DNA of 64,000 nucleotides from Spongilla lacustris (taxonomy: Eukaryota > Porifera > Demospongiae > Spongillida > Spongillidae), in assembly GCA_949361645.1 (NCBI GenBank), contig OX442437.1:108827-172826 (forward strand). The letters run 5' to 3'. Shown piece by piece: positions 23,253-34,100 of the stretch. A program made the position numbers and the translations under genes. Numbering within the stretch: the first letter of the stretch is position 1; each line of letters begins with the position of its first letter. Below the pieces are notes generated by a model. That model ran no database searches, had not been told where the DNA came from, and saw nothing but the letters and a program-made list of their open reading frames with translations.

Positions 23253-24641
23253 ATGGACATGGCTTCTATTCCTTATCTGCTTTGTAGCGTTCTTGCTTGT
23301 ATCACTGCTACTGTTGAAGGTAGCGCGGGCCAAACTCCAAACTTAACTTTGCTCGATAACGGTGTGATAACCCTGGGTGTGGACTCCAACAGGGGTGGCT
23401 CTATCGCCTACCTGTCTCAATCGGGAAGCGATCTTAACGTCATCAACTCTTACGATATGGGTCGTGAAGTCCAGCTGTCATTCTACTCGGGTCCTAACAG
23501 CTACGAACCCTCGCCAGGGAGCGAAGCGTGTAACACTGTATGGTATCACGGGCAGTGGCCTTGGAATCCCATTGGAGCTGGTGACGTCATCGGACACGGA
23601 GGTACGGTGCAAAGTATTGAAGTGAACGAGAGTTCTTCCTCGCTGTACGTCAGGAGCTGGCCTTTGCAGTGGGCCTGCGATAATGTGCCGTGCGAGTGCA
23701 TCTATGAAAAGTGGATTCAGCTTAAAGGTACTGCCGTTGTGGTCCACGCGAGGCTCTCCAATAATCGCACCGACAAGACACAATACGGAGGATATTTCCA
23801 AGAGCTGCCGGCTGTCTACTCTGTAGGCATACTTTACCGCCTCTTTACGTACAATGGCACGTCCCCGTTCACTGGCGGTCCCGTTGTTGAGCTAAACACA
23901 GACGGACCAATATGGACTCCGGGTACGTTCACCACCACAGAGTCGTGGGCAGCGATGCTTGATTCTGGCGGGACCTGGGGGTTGGGCGTGTACCAACCTG
24001 ACACAATGCGTTTCAGTGCCGGATTTTATGGAACACGGGGATCCGGTGGTCCTTCTGATCCGCAAACAGGGTATATTGCACCCAACCAAGATGAGATTAT
24101 TGACTGGGACATTGTATATGACTTCACGTATCACCTGATCCTAGGAAACTTGGATACGATAAGGTCTTACGTATACCAGAACCCGCTCTCTGTAGCTTGC
24201 CTTCTCTATGGATTTGAAACTGATAGGCAGCACTTCACTTTCAACAACGCTGCAGACTCAGGTATACCACACGGGTACTGGCACGTCGTCATGGTGCAGG
24301 AGGACCCTCAGCTGGTGGGGCCAGTGTGTTTATGGGACGCCAAGAAACACCCTGTACTCCTAATTAATGCCTCCTATAGTTCCACACAAGTCTCTACTAC
24401 TGCACAGGTCTTTTGGAGCACAACAGCTACACCTGGTCCCCAGTTTAGTGAGGCACAATCTATTCGGTTTGCCATCATACCTGATGGAAAGTTCCATGTG
24501 TATGAGGTAGACCTCTCCACTAACCCGACATACACAGGGCCCATGTACTGCCTGAGGTTTGACCCTGTGGACGCTGGAACATCTGGTTCATATGTTGATG
24601 TCATCAGCATTGTGTCATTGACAGCAAGAGTTGAAAGTTAA
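23253..24641 (+). CDS. Intronless secreted protein, probable carbohydrate-active or binding protein
   Basis: One uninterrupted frame of 462 residues from ATG 23253. The earlier in-frame ATG at 23205 would put isoleucine-rich residues ahead of the signal peptide and is not preferred. The N-terminus (MDMASIPYLLCSVLACITAT) is a signal peptide with probable cleavage after VEGSAG. The mature part begins LLDNGVITLGVDSNRGGSIA. It has several sequons (NESS, NNRT, NGTS, NASY) and a Trp/Gly-rich body (VWYHGQWPWNPIGAGD). The last 130 residues look like a jelly-roll sugar-binding module (FAIIPDGKFHVYEVDLSTNP, MYCLRFDPVDAG). Aromatic, Gly and Asp-rich style recalls bacterial glycan-acting proteins. No catalytic family is recognised. 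Lack of introns among intron-rich neighbours hints at retroposition or lateral transfer. Confidence 0.75.
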   Translation: MDMASIPYLLCSVLACITATVEGSAGQTPNLTLLDNGVITLGVDSNRGGSIAYLSQSGSDLNVINSYDMGREVQLSFYSGPNSYEPSPGSEACNTVWYHGQWPWNPIGAGDVIGHGGTVQSIEVNESSSSLYVRSWPLQWACDNVPCECIYEKWIQLKGTAVVVHARLSNNRTDKTQYGGYFQELPAVYSVGILYRLFTYNGTSPFTGGPVVELNTDGPIWTPGTFTTTESWAAMLDSGGTWGLGVYQPDTMRFSAGFYGTRGSGGPSDPQTGYIAPNQDEIIDWDIVYDFTYHLILGNLDTIRSYVYQNPLSVACLLYGFETDRQHFTFNNAADSGIPHGYWHVVMVQEDPQLVGPVCLWDAKKHPVLLINASYSSTQVSTTAQVFWSTTATPGPQFSEAQSIRFAIIPDGKFHVYEVDLSTNPTYTGPMYCLRFDPVDAGTSGSYVDVISIVSLTARVES

Positions 24642-24642
24642 T

Positions 24643-26014
24643 GATGCCATATAGCTATGTAGTTAGCTAGCTTAATAATTATGCCATATAGCTATGTAGT
24701 TAGCTAGCTTAATAATGATGCCATATAGCTATGTAGCTAGCTAGCTTAATAATTATGCCATATAGCTATGTAGCTAGCTAGCTTAATAATGATGCCATAT
24801 AGCTATGTAGCTAGCTAGCTTAATAATGATGCCATATAGCTATGTAGTTAGCTAGCTTAATAATGATGCCATATAGCTATGTAGCTAGCTAGCTTAATAA
24901 TGATGCCATATAGCTATGTAGCTAGCTAGCTTAATAATGATGCCATATAGCTATGTAGCTAGCTAGCTTAATAATGATGCCATATAGCTATGTAGCTAGC
25001 TAGCTTAATAATGATGCCATATAGCTATGTAGCTAGCTAGCTTAATAATGATGCCATATAGCTATGTAGCTAGCTAGCTTAATAATGATGCCATATAGCT
25101 ATGTAGCTAGCTAGCTTAATAATGATGCCATATAGCTATGTAGCTAGCTAGCTTAATAATGATGCCATATAGCTATGTAGCTAGCTAGCTTAATAATGAT
25201 GCCATATAGCTATGTAGTTAGCTAGCTTAATAATTATGCCATATAGCTATGTAGCTAGCTAGCTTAATAATGATGCCATATAGCTATGTAGCTAGCTAGC
25301 TTAATAATGATGCCATATAGCTATGTAGCTAGCTAGCTTAATAATGATGCCATATAGCTATGTAGCTAGCTAGCTTAATAATGATGCCATATAGCTATGT
25401 AGCTAGCTAGCTTAATAATGATGCCATATAGCTATGTAGCTAGCTAGCTTAATAATTATGCCATATAGCTATGTAGCTAGCTAGCTTAATAATGATGCCA
25501 TATAGCTATGTAGCTAGCTAGCTTAATAATGATGCCATATAGCTATGTAGTTAGCTAGCTTAATAATGATGCCATATAGCTATGTAGCTAGCTAGCTTAA
25601 TAATTATGCCATATAGCTATGTAGTTAGCTAGCTTAATAATTATGCCATATAGCTATGTAGCTAGCTAGCTTAATAATGATGCCATATAGCTATGTAGCT
25701 AGCTAGCTTAATAATGATGCCATATAGCTATGTAGCTAGCTAGCTTAATAATGATGCCATATAGCTATGTAGCTAGCTAGCTTAATAATGATGCCATATA
25801 GCTATGTAGCTAGCTAGCTTAATAATTATGCCATATAGCTATGTAGTTAGCTAGCTTAATAATTATGCCATATAGCTATGTAGCTAGCTAGCTTAATAAT
25901 GATGCCATATAGCTATGTAGCTAGCTAGCTTAATAATGATGCCATATAGCTATGTAGCTAGCTAGCTTAATAATGATGCCATATAGCTATGTAGCTAGCT
26001 AGCTTAATAATTAT
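24643..26014. repeat. 37-bp satellite array, about 37 copies
   Basis: Starts two bases after the stop of the secreted-protein gene and runs 1.37 kb with very low divergence. Each unit holds GCCATATAGCTATGTAGCTA, then GCTAGCTTAATAATGAT. Main variants are GTAGTTAGC for GTAGCTAGC and AATTATG for AATGATG. The run of overlapping AGCT/CTAG palindromes allows every unit to fold. The 3' UTR of the upstream gene must either end before the array or run into it. Confidence 0.95.
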
Positions 26015-26202
26015 GAAATTAATTTAATGTGTGGGATAGCAGTTACATTTGAATATCAGACCTTTTTTTTTTCAAGTTGGTGAACTAGGTGCAGGTTATC
26101 CACCAGTACATTACTGCACATGACTTCATTCTAAGGATGCATGCTAAATATTGCAGTGGCTAACAACCCGTTTATGCTAAGCCAAAATCGATGTGTAGTT
26201 AA

Positions 26203-27493
26203 TGTTTAATCTCCAGGGAAAAATCCTTATTTAAGGATGTCATTATCCTTAAATAAGGATCGTCTTTTGCATCGCATACTTTTGCTAACCAAGCAAATTA
26301 GATAACATAAATGCTATTGGTCAATTGTATACTGATTAGCCTCCATAACAAACTGTAAATGATGTCAATATGATCAATGTCCATATTTTAAAACTGGGAT
26401 GAAGTGGCACATCCTTATTTAAGGATGGACACCATCCTTAAATAAGGATCACAACAGTAGAGGTTATTGACCTCAAAAACCATAGTGGTTTTAAAACTCT
26501 TGATTTTCTCTGATAGTCAGTTAACCCAGCTATACTCACAACCTGATTCGTTGAAAAAATAACTTGTGGTTAATAAGTTATGAGCATTTACATCATAACA
26601 CTTCAAAATTAATATCAAGCGTTTGTACGCGTACGTGTATACTGATGCTATCTTCTGGTCAAACGCCAGCGTGGATGTATCCCTATAGCCTCACTGAGAC
26701 CAGTGCATGACCACGTGCACTACATGTGGTTGCGCTCCATTGAACACACTGAGTGTGCTTTCTATTCCTATCATTTCATGCATACAGTACCCGGGCATGT
26801 ACAATGATGAATGGGGGGGATTTACGGGAGATGTAGGAAGCGTTGTCAATTCTTAGCCCCAATTAATCAGACTCGAGGGGACCACGTCATTGCTTAGGCC
26901 TACTGTTGCTGCCGCCACAGATTATGGAATTACGGTCACCTAGGGTATATAGGCCTTGTGGCCCGCCTACTGTACGTCCCATCCATACTGAGAAACTACA
27001 TCCGTCGTTTTCTGTGGCTCTCTCGGTAACTAAGCAGGGTTGCTTAGCTATAGCTTGACACTTTCGAGTGTATGCAATCAGTACCTGTACACTGGCCGCG
27101 CCTCGGGCCGCGCGGTACGTACAATGTACGTGAGTCATGAGCCAGCGTATCGCCGTGGATATTGTTCCACAGACGGGTCCATCTAATTCTGACAGTCTAC
27201 ATTCTACTCCTTCAGCTTTCAGAAACCTGCCCTTCCTTCGATTTGAGTTAATTGGCTCACTACTATATCGCCAATGGCAAATGGCGGCTTCGCCATAACG
27301 AGACTGTAATACCGGTTTTTGAGCTAGTCAAACCTGTTGTGATCGCGGCAGTAACGCTAATCTGCCTTATCTTGAATCTAGTTAATCACAAATCTAAAAT
27401 AAAGCACCAAGTGTGCATCATTCTCTTAGAAAGTGGTCATCATCCTTATTTAAGGATGGCCATCCTTAAATAAGGATTCCGGGAGATTAAACA
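26203..27493. mobile_element. TTAA-flanked non-autonomous DNA transposon, 1.29 kb
   Basis: Flanked on both sides by TTAA (26199-26202 and 27494-27497). The left end TGTTTAATCTCC and right end GGAGATTAAACA are perfect 12-bp inverted repeats. Just inside each end lies a perfect hairpin, ATCCTTATTTAAGGAT then ATCCTTAAATAAGGAT, separated by a few bases (26223-26260 and 27438-27476). A third copy sits internally at about 26411-26448. TTAA target duplications are typical of piggyBac and Kolobok families. No transposase frame is seen, so the element would need a helper. Confidence 0.85.
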
Positions 27494-27555
27494 TTAAGAG
27501 TGTGAAGAATCTTGTGTGTATTATTAAGTTACATGCACCATCCTAATTCTGTTAG

Positions 27556-27835
27556 GAGGGGAGGAGGGAGGTGATCACACCCCTTGGGGGGAGGAGGGAG
27601 GTGATCACACCCCTTGGGGGGGGGGGGGGAGGGAGGTGATCACACCCCTTGGGGAGGGGAGGAGGGAGGTGATCACACCCCTTGGGGGGAGGAGGGAGGT
27701 GATCACAACCCTTGGGGGGGGGAGGGAGGTGATCACACACCTTGGGGGAGGGGAGGAGGGAGGTGATCACACCCCTTGGGGGGGGAGGAGGGAGGTGATC
27801 ACACCTCTTGGGGGAGGGGAGGAGGAGGTGATCAC
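27556..27835. repeat. Tandem repeat (33-38 bp) with TGATCA
   Basis: About eight units containing GGGAGGTGATCACACCCCTT and a variable G run. It sits downstream of the 3' end of the acyl-CoA synthetase gene. Confidence 0.9.
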
Positions 27836-28159
27836 ACCCTGGACTAGTGTACAAAATCATAACCTTGGTGCAAGTGCACCACATCCCACACCCCCTCCCT
27901 CCCACACCCGCTTCCCTCCCCTACTTGTGGCAGTCAAACACCTTACTGCTACAATGGCATGCTAAAGGTGGGCGTGGTCCTTGTACTCTGGTGAAGATAA
28001 TTAACTAACTAGAAGCAACATGATTAATTTCAGTGCTCTACACACACACACACACAATGTAACTTGAATGTTGCAAGAGACAGCATAGTTCTGAGGGCTC
28101 CTGAAGTGTGCAAGTGACAGAGGAAGGTTTGGAGAACTGCACTCCAGAAGGGGGTGGAG

Positions 28160-31100
28160 TCAGTCACTTCCATAAAAGGAGGCAATATAGTCCATACACT
28201 TTTCAATTATGTATGAGCGTTTCAATTTGAGTGTTGGAGCTACAGTGTCAAGATATAAGTAATAAGGGAGGGGCCATGTGTGGTGAGGGGGCATGTGTAA
28301 TGAGGGAGGAGTGATGAGGGCATGTGCAATGAGGGAGGAGTGATGAGGGCATGTGCAATGAGGGAGGAGTGATGAGGGCATGTGTAATGAGGGAGGAGTG
28401 ATGAGGGCATGTGCAATGAGGGAGGAGTGATGAGGGCATGTGCAATGAGGGAGGAGTGATGAGGGCATGTGTAATGAGGGAGGAGTGATGGGGGCATGTG
28501 CAATGAGGGAGGAGTGATGAGGGCATGTGTAATGAAGGAGGAGTGATGAGGGCATGTGTAATGAGGGAGGAGTGATGAGGGCATGTGCAATGAGGGAGGA
28601 GTGATGAGGGCATGTGTAATGAGGGAGGAGTGATGAGGGCATGTGTAATGAGGGAGGAGTGATGAGGGCATGTGCAATGAGGGAGGAGTGATGAGGGCAT
28701 GTGTAATGAGGGAGGAGTGATGAGGGCATGTGTAATGAGGGAGGAGTGATGAGGGCATGTGTAATGAGGGAGGAGTGATGGGGGCATGTGCAATGAGGGA
28801 GGAGTGATGAGGGCATGTGTAATGAGGGAGGAGTGATGAGGGCATGTGTAATGAGGGAGGAGTGATGAGGGCATGTGCAATGAGGGAGGAGTGATGAGGG
28901 CATGTGTAATGAGGGAGGAGTGATGAGGGCATGTGTAATGAGGGAGGAGTGATGAGGGCATGTGTAATGAGGGAGGAGTGATGAGGGCATGTGTAATGAG
29001 GGAGGAGTGATGGGGGCATGTGCAATGAGGGAGGAGTGATGAGGGCATGTGTAATGAGGGAGGAGTGATGAGGGCATGTGTAATGAGGGAGGAGTGATGA
29101 GGGCATGTGTAATGAGGGAGGAGTGATGGGGGCATGTGCAATGAGGGAGGAGTGATGAGGGCATGTGTAATGAGGGAGGAGTGATGAGGGCATGTGTAAT
29201 GAGGGAGGAGTGATGAGGGCATGTGTAATGAGGGAGGAGTGATGGGGGCATGTGCAATGAGGGAGGAGTGATGAGGGCATGTGTAATGAGGGAGGAGTGA
29301 TGAGGGCATGTGTAATGAGGGAGGAGTGATGAGGGCATGTGTAATGAGGGAGGAGTGATGAGGGCATGTGCAATGAGGGAGGAGTGATGAGGGCATGTGC
29401 AATGAGGGAGGAGTGATGAGGGCATGTGTAATGAGGGAGGAGTGATGAGGGCATGTGCAATGAGGGAGGAGTGATGAGGGCATGTGTAATGAGGGAGGAG
29501 TGATGAGGGCATGTGTAATGAGGGAGGAGTGATGAGGGCATGTGTAATGAGGGAGGAGTGATGAGGGCATGTGTAATGAGGGAGGAGTGATGAGGGCATG
29601 TGTAATGAGGGAGGAGTGATGAGGGCATGTGCAATGAGGGAGGAGTGATGAGGGCATGTGCAATGAGGGAGGAGTGATGAGGGCATGTGTAATGAGGGAG
29701 GAGTGATGAGGGCATGTGCAATGAGGGAGGAGTGATGAGGGCATGTGCAATGAGGGAGGAGTGATGAGGGCATGTGTAATGAGGGAGGAGTGATGAGGGC
29801 ATGTGCAATGAGGGAGGAGTGACGAGGGCATGTGTAATGAGGGAGGAGTGATGAGGGCATGTGTAATGAGGGAGGAGTGATGAGGGCATGTGTAATGAGG
29901 GAGGAGTGATGAGGGCATGTGCAATGAGGGAGGAGTGATGAGGGCATGTGTAATGAGGGAGGAGTGATGAGGGCATGTGCAATGAGGGAGGAGTGATGAG
30001 GGCATGTGTAATGAGGGAGGAGTGATGAGGGCATGTGCAATGAGGGAGGAGTGATGAGGGCATGTGCAATGAGGGAGGAGTGATGAGGGCATGTGTAATG
30101 AGGGAGGAGTGATGAGGGCATGTGTAATGAGGGAGGAGTGATGAGGGCATGTGCAATGAGGGAGGAGTGATGAGGGCATGTGCAATGAGGGAGGAGTGAT
30201 GAGGGCATGTGTAATGAAGGAGGAGTAATGAGGGCATGTGTAATGAGGGAGGAGTGATGAGGGCATGTGCAATGAGGGAGGAGTGATGAGGGCATGTGTA
30301 GGAGTGATGAGGGCATGTGTAATGAGGGAGGAGTGATGAGGGCATGTGTAATGAGGGAGGAGTGATGAGGGCATGTGTAATGAGGGAGGAGTGATGAGGG
30401 CATGTGTAATGAGGGAGGAGTGATGGGGGCATGTGCAATGAGGGAGGAGTGATGAGGGCATGTGTAATGAGGGAGGAGTGATGAGGGCATGTGTAATGAG
30501 GGAGGAGTGATGAGGGCATGTGCAATGAGGGAGGAGTGATGAGGGCATGTGTAATGAGGGAGGAGTGATGAGGGCATGTGTAATGAGGGAGGAGTGATGA
30601 GGGCATGTGTAATGAGGGAGGAGTGACGAGGGCATGTGTAATGAGGGAGGAGTGATGAGGGCATGTGTAATGAGGGAGGAGTGATGAGGGCATGTGTAAT
30701 GAGGGAGGAGTGATGAGGGCATGTGTAATGAGGGAGGAGTGATGAGGGCATGTGTAGGAGTGATGAGGGCATGTGTAATGAGGGAGGAGTGATGAGGGCA
30801 TGTGTAATGAGGGAGGAGTGATGAGGGCATGTGCAATGAGGGAGGAGTGATGAGGGCATGTGTAATGAGGGAGGAGTGATGAGGGCATGTGTAATGAGGG
30901 AGGAGTGATGAGGGCATGTGCAATGAGGGAGGAGTGATGAGGGCATGTGTAATGAGGGAGGAGTGATGAGGGCATGTGTAGGAGTGATGAGGGCATGTGT
31001 AATGAGGGAGGAGTGATGAGGGCATGTGTAATGAGGGAGGAGTGATGAGGGCATGTGCAATGAGGGAGGAGTGATGAGGGCATGTGTAATGAGGGAGGAG

Positions 31101-34100
31101 TGATGAGGGCATGTGTAATGAGGGAGGAGTGATGAGGGCATGTGTAATGAGGGAGGAGTGATGAGGGCATGTGTAATGAGGGAGGAGTGATGAGGGCATG
31201 TGTAATGAGGGAGGAGTGATGAGGGCATGTGTAATGAGGGAGGAGTGATGAGGGCATGTGTAATGAAGGAGGAGTGATGAGGGCATGTGCAATGAGGGAG
31301 GAGTGATGAGGGCATGTGCAATGAGGGAGGAGTGATGAGGGCATGTGTAATGAGGGAGGAGTGATGAGGGCATGTGTAATGAGGGAGGAGTGATGAGGGC
31401 ATGTGTAATGAGGGAGGAGTGATGAGGGCATGTGCAATGAGGGAGGAGTGATGAGGGCATGTGTAATGAGGGAGGAGTGATGAGGGCATGTGTAATGAGG
31501 GAGGAGTGATGAGGGCATGTGTAATGAGGGAGGAGTGATGAGGGCATGTGTAATGAGGGAGGAGTGATGAGGGCATGTGTAATGAGGGAGGAGTGATGAG
31601 GGCATGTGTAATGAGGGAGGAGTGATGAGGGCATGTGTAGGAGTGATGAGGGCATGTGTAATGAAGGAGGAGGGATGAGGGCATGTGTAATGAGGAGGGG
31701 AATAAGATGAGGAGAGGGGAGGAGAGGGGAGGGATGTACATGGGAGCACCAAACATGTCATAAACATGGAGGGTCGCTTACTTAGCTCCCCAGTAGCTAC
31801 AGAGAAGTCACTTTCAAGTATAGACCATTTGGCGATCTGTGGACACACATCACAGGTTATGCAGCCATGCCACCCTAACTAGCCCTAACCTTGTGGATCT
31901 TGGTGGGAGCCTTCTTGTTCACAGCATCCACTCCTTTCTGAATCATCTTCAACACCTTCTGGTCCCCATCCACTATGTCCGACACAGTCTTGGCTGTACT
32001 GCCCACCTTCTGCAGAGCACTGAGGGCTTGGGGGGAGAGGAGGGAGGTGGGCAGACCTGTGTCCTCGGCCACAATGACCTGGCCACGCCCACCACACCAA
32101 CTAGCATCACCTTGAGCCCAATGTGGGTGTGGCCTCACCTTTAATGTGAGAAGACAACAAAGGAACCTTTGTTGCTCTCCAATTAGAACAGCATTGCTGA
32201 TGATGGGAAGTTCCCGTTTGAGTGCATCCTCGATGGGCAGAGGGGCTATCTTCTCCCCACTGGCCAGTATGATCAGCTCCTTCTTACGGCCAGTTATGTA
32301 CAAGAAACCTTCCTGTTGACAAAGTGTGCTCTAAATGGAGATGTGCCTACCCCAACTTTCCCACCCAATAACAGCTCATGACCTCACATGGTGCGAGCAC
32401 TTCTCCCCAGAGCTAATGGTGCCCATCATAATCTCTGACATGCTTGTGTTGTGGCTGTAAAGCCTAATGGAAAGGATGTACTCTCTCTAGGCGAGCTTTA
32501 GAACGCTGTTGATTTTAGCAGAATCTGCTTAAATTTCAATTTCTCCTAGTTTATGTTCTGGGTGTGTACATTCTAGCTACAATAGATTACCAGCAGGAAT
32601 ATGAATACCACCAATACACTATAAATATCCCAGCACACATCCGCACACTATAAATAGCACAGCACACATCAGCACATCAGCACACTATAAATAGCACAGC
32701 ACACATCAGCACATCAGCACACTATAAATAGCACAGCACACATCAGCACACCAGCACACTATAAATAGCACAGCACACATCAGCACACCAGCACACTACC
32801 CTCATACCTCAGAAATAAGCCCCAGGTCCCCAGACTGCAGCCAACCATCTGATGTGAACACTGCTCTGTTTGTTTCTGGTTGGTTCAGGTATCCCATGAA
32901 TACATTTCTGCCACGTATCAGCACCTACACACACATCAGCATACTAACTAGCATACTGTTCTGGTTATAGCACTGTATGAACTCACCCACATTTCATGTC
33001 ACACCACTCCACCCACCCACCTCTCCCACACCCTCCCCATCACTCCACCCACCTCTCCCACTCCCTCCCCATCTGGGTCTTTAATCATCAGTTCAGCTCC
33101 ATCCATGACACGCCCACTGGATCTGTAGCGAATTTTATCTGATGTTGTTACAGTGGTGGGGCCTAAGGGAGGGAGGGAGGGTAGAGGAGGGAGGGAGGGA
33201 GGGAGGGTAGAGGAGGGAGGGAGGGATGAGGACATGAGTGAAGACGCCCACATCAGTTGCCATGACTCCACCTGAGGTTTCACTCATTCCGTACATCTCA
33301 TAGATGGGTATGTTGATACTCAAGAAATAGTCCAGAACATCTGATCTGATGGGTGCAGCTCCAGTCATTGGGAAGTGACAGCGATCGAGACCAAATGCTT
33401 TCCTAACTTTCTTAAAGAACAACCAGTTGGCAAGGGACCATCCAATGGGAAGTGTCTCCGTCCTGGGGGGCACAGGAATGTGCCAGTAATCTGGCCAGTA
33501 ATCTAGCCAGTAATTTAGCTACAGACTTTTACCCTAACTGCTGCTTGGAAAGGTTTGTACGAAGTCCAATACCTTTGGCCCACGAAGCTACCTTTGCCTT
33601 GAAGCCACTGCTGTTCTGGGACAGCAGTTGTATGGACTCTGCAGCCTTTTCCCACACTCTGTCATGTGATACAGGATGTTGTCACATGATTGCAGCATGT
33701 AGCCAACATATAGCAGTTACATCATCATGTGCAGCAACCATGTGATCACATGCACACATCATGTGATCATACATACATCATGTGATCATCATGTGATCAT
33801 ACATACATCATGTGATCATCATGTGATCATATGTAGCAGCGCACACATATCCCATCATAACTAACCTTGGCACACCAAGAAATATGGTGGGTCTGACCTC
33901 CTTGATGGTGTGGTAGAGTGAACCCTTCATGGCATCTGGCTGCGCATACCACACTGTCCCTGCACAGGCCAGAGCCGTGTAGATGTCCAGAAGCTGTGTA
34001 GCCACATGGCTAAGGGCCAAGTAGCTGACAATATGCTCCTCCCCAGGTGTGGTGTTCATGTAGTGGCAAGCACGTTGTCCCATCCACGTCAGCTGTTGGT

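Noticed and set aside
24643..26014. Possible CRISPR-like array at the 37-bp repeats
   Set aside because: Units are directly adjacent with no unique spacers, and the surrounding genes are animal.
28240..31848. Three overlapping minus-strand frames of over 1100 codons rich in His, Pro, Ser and Leu
   Set aside because: They are the same cyclic peptide from a 29-bp repeat open in all three frames. Conserved ACSBG exons flank the array and place it in an intron.
32625..32800. Repeated CTATAAATA motifs as TATA-box promoters
   Set aside because: They lie within a tandem repeat in an ACSBG intron, with no gene start nearby.
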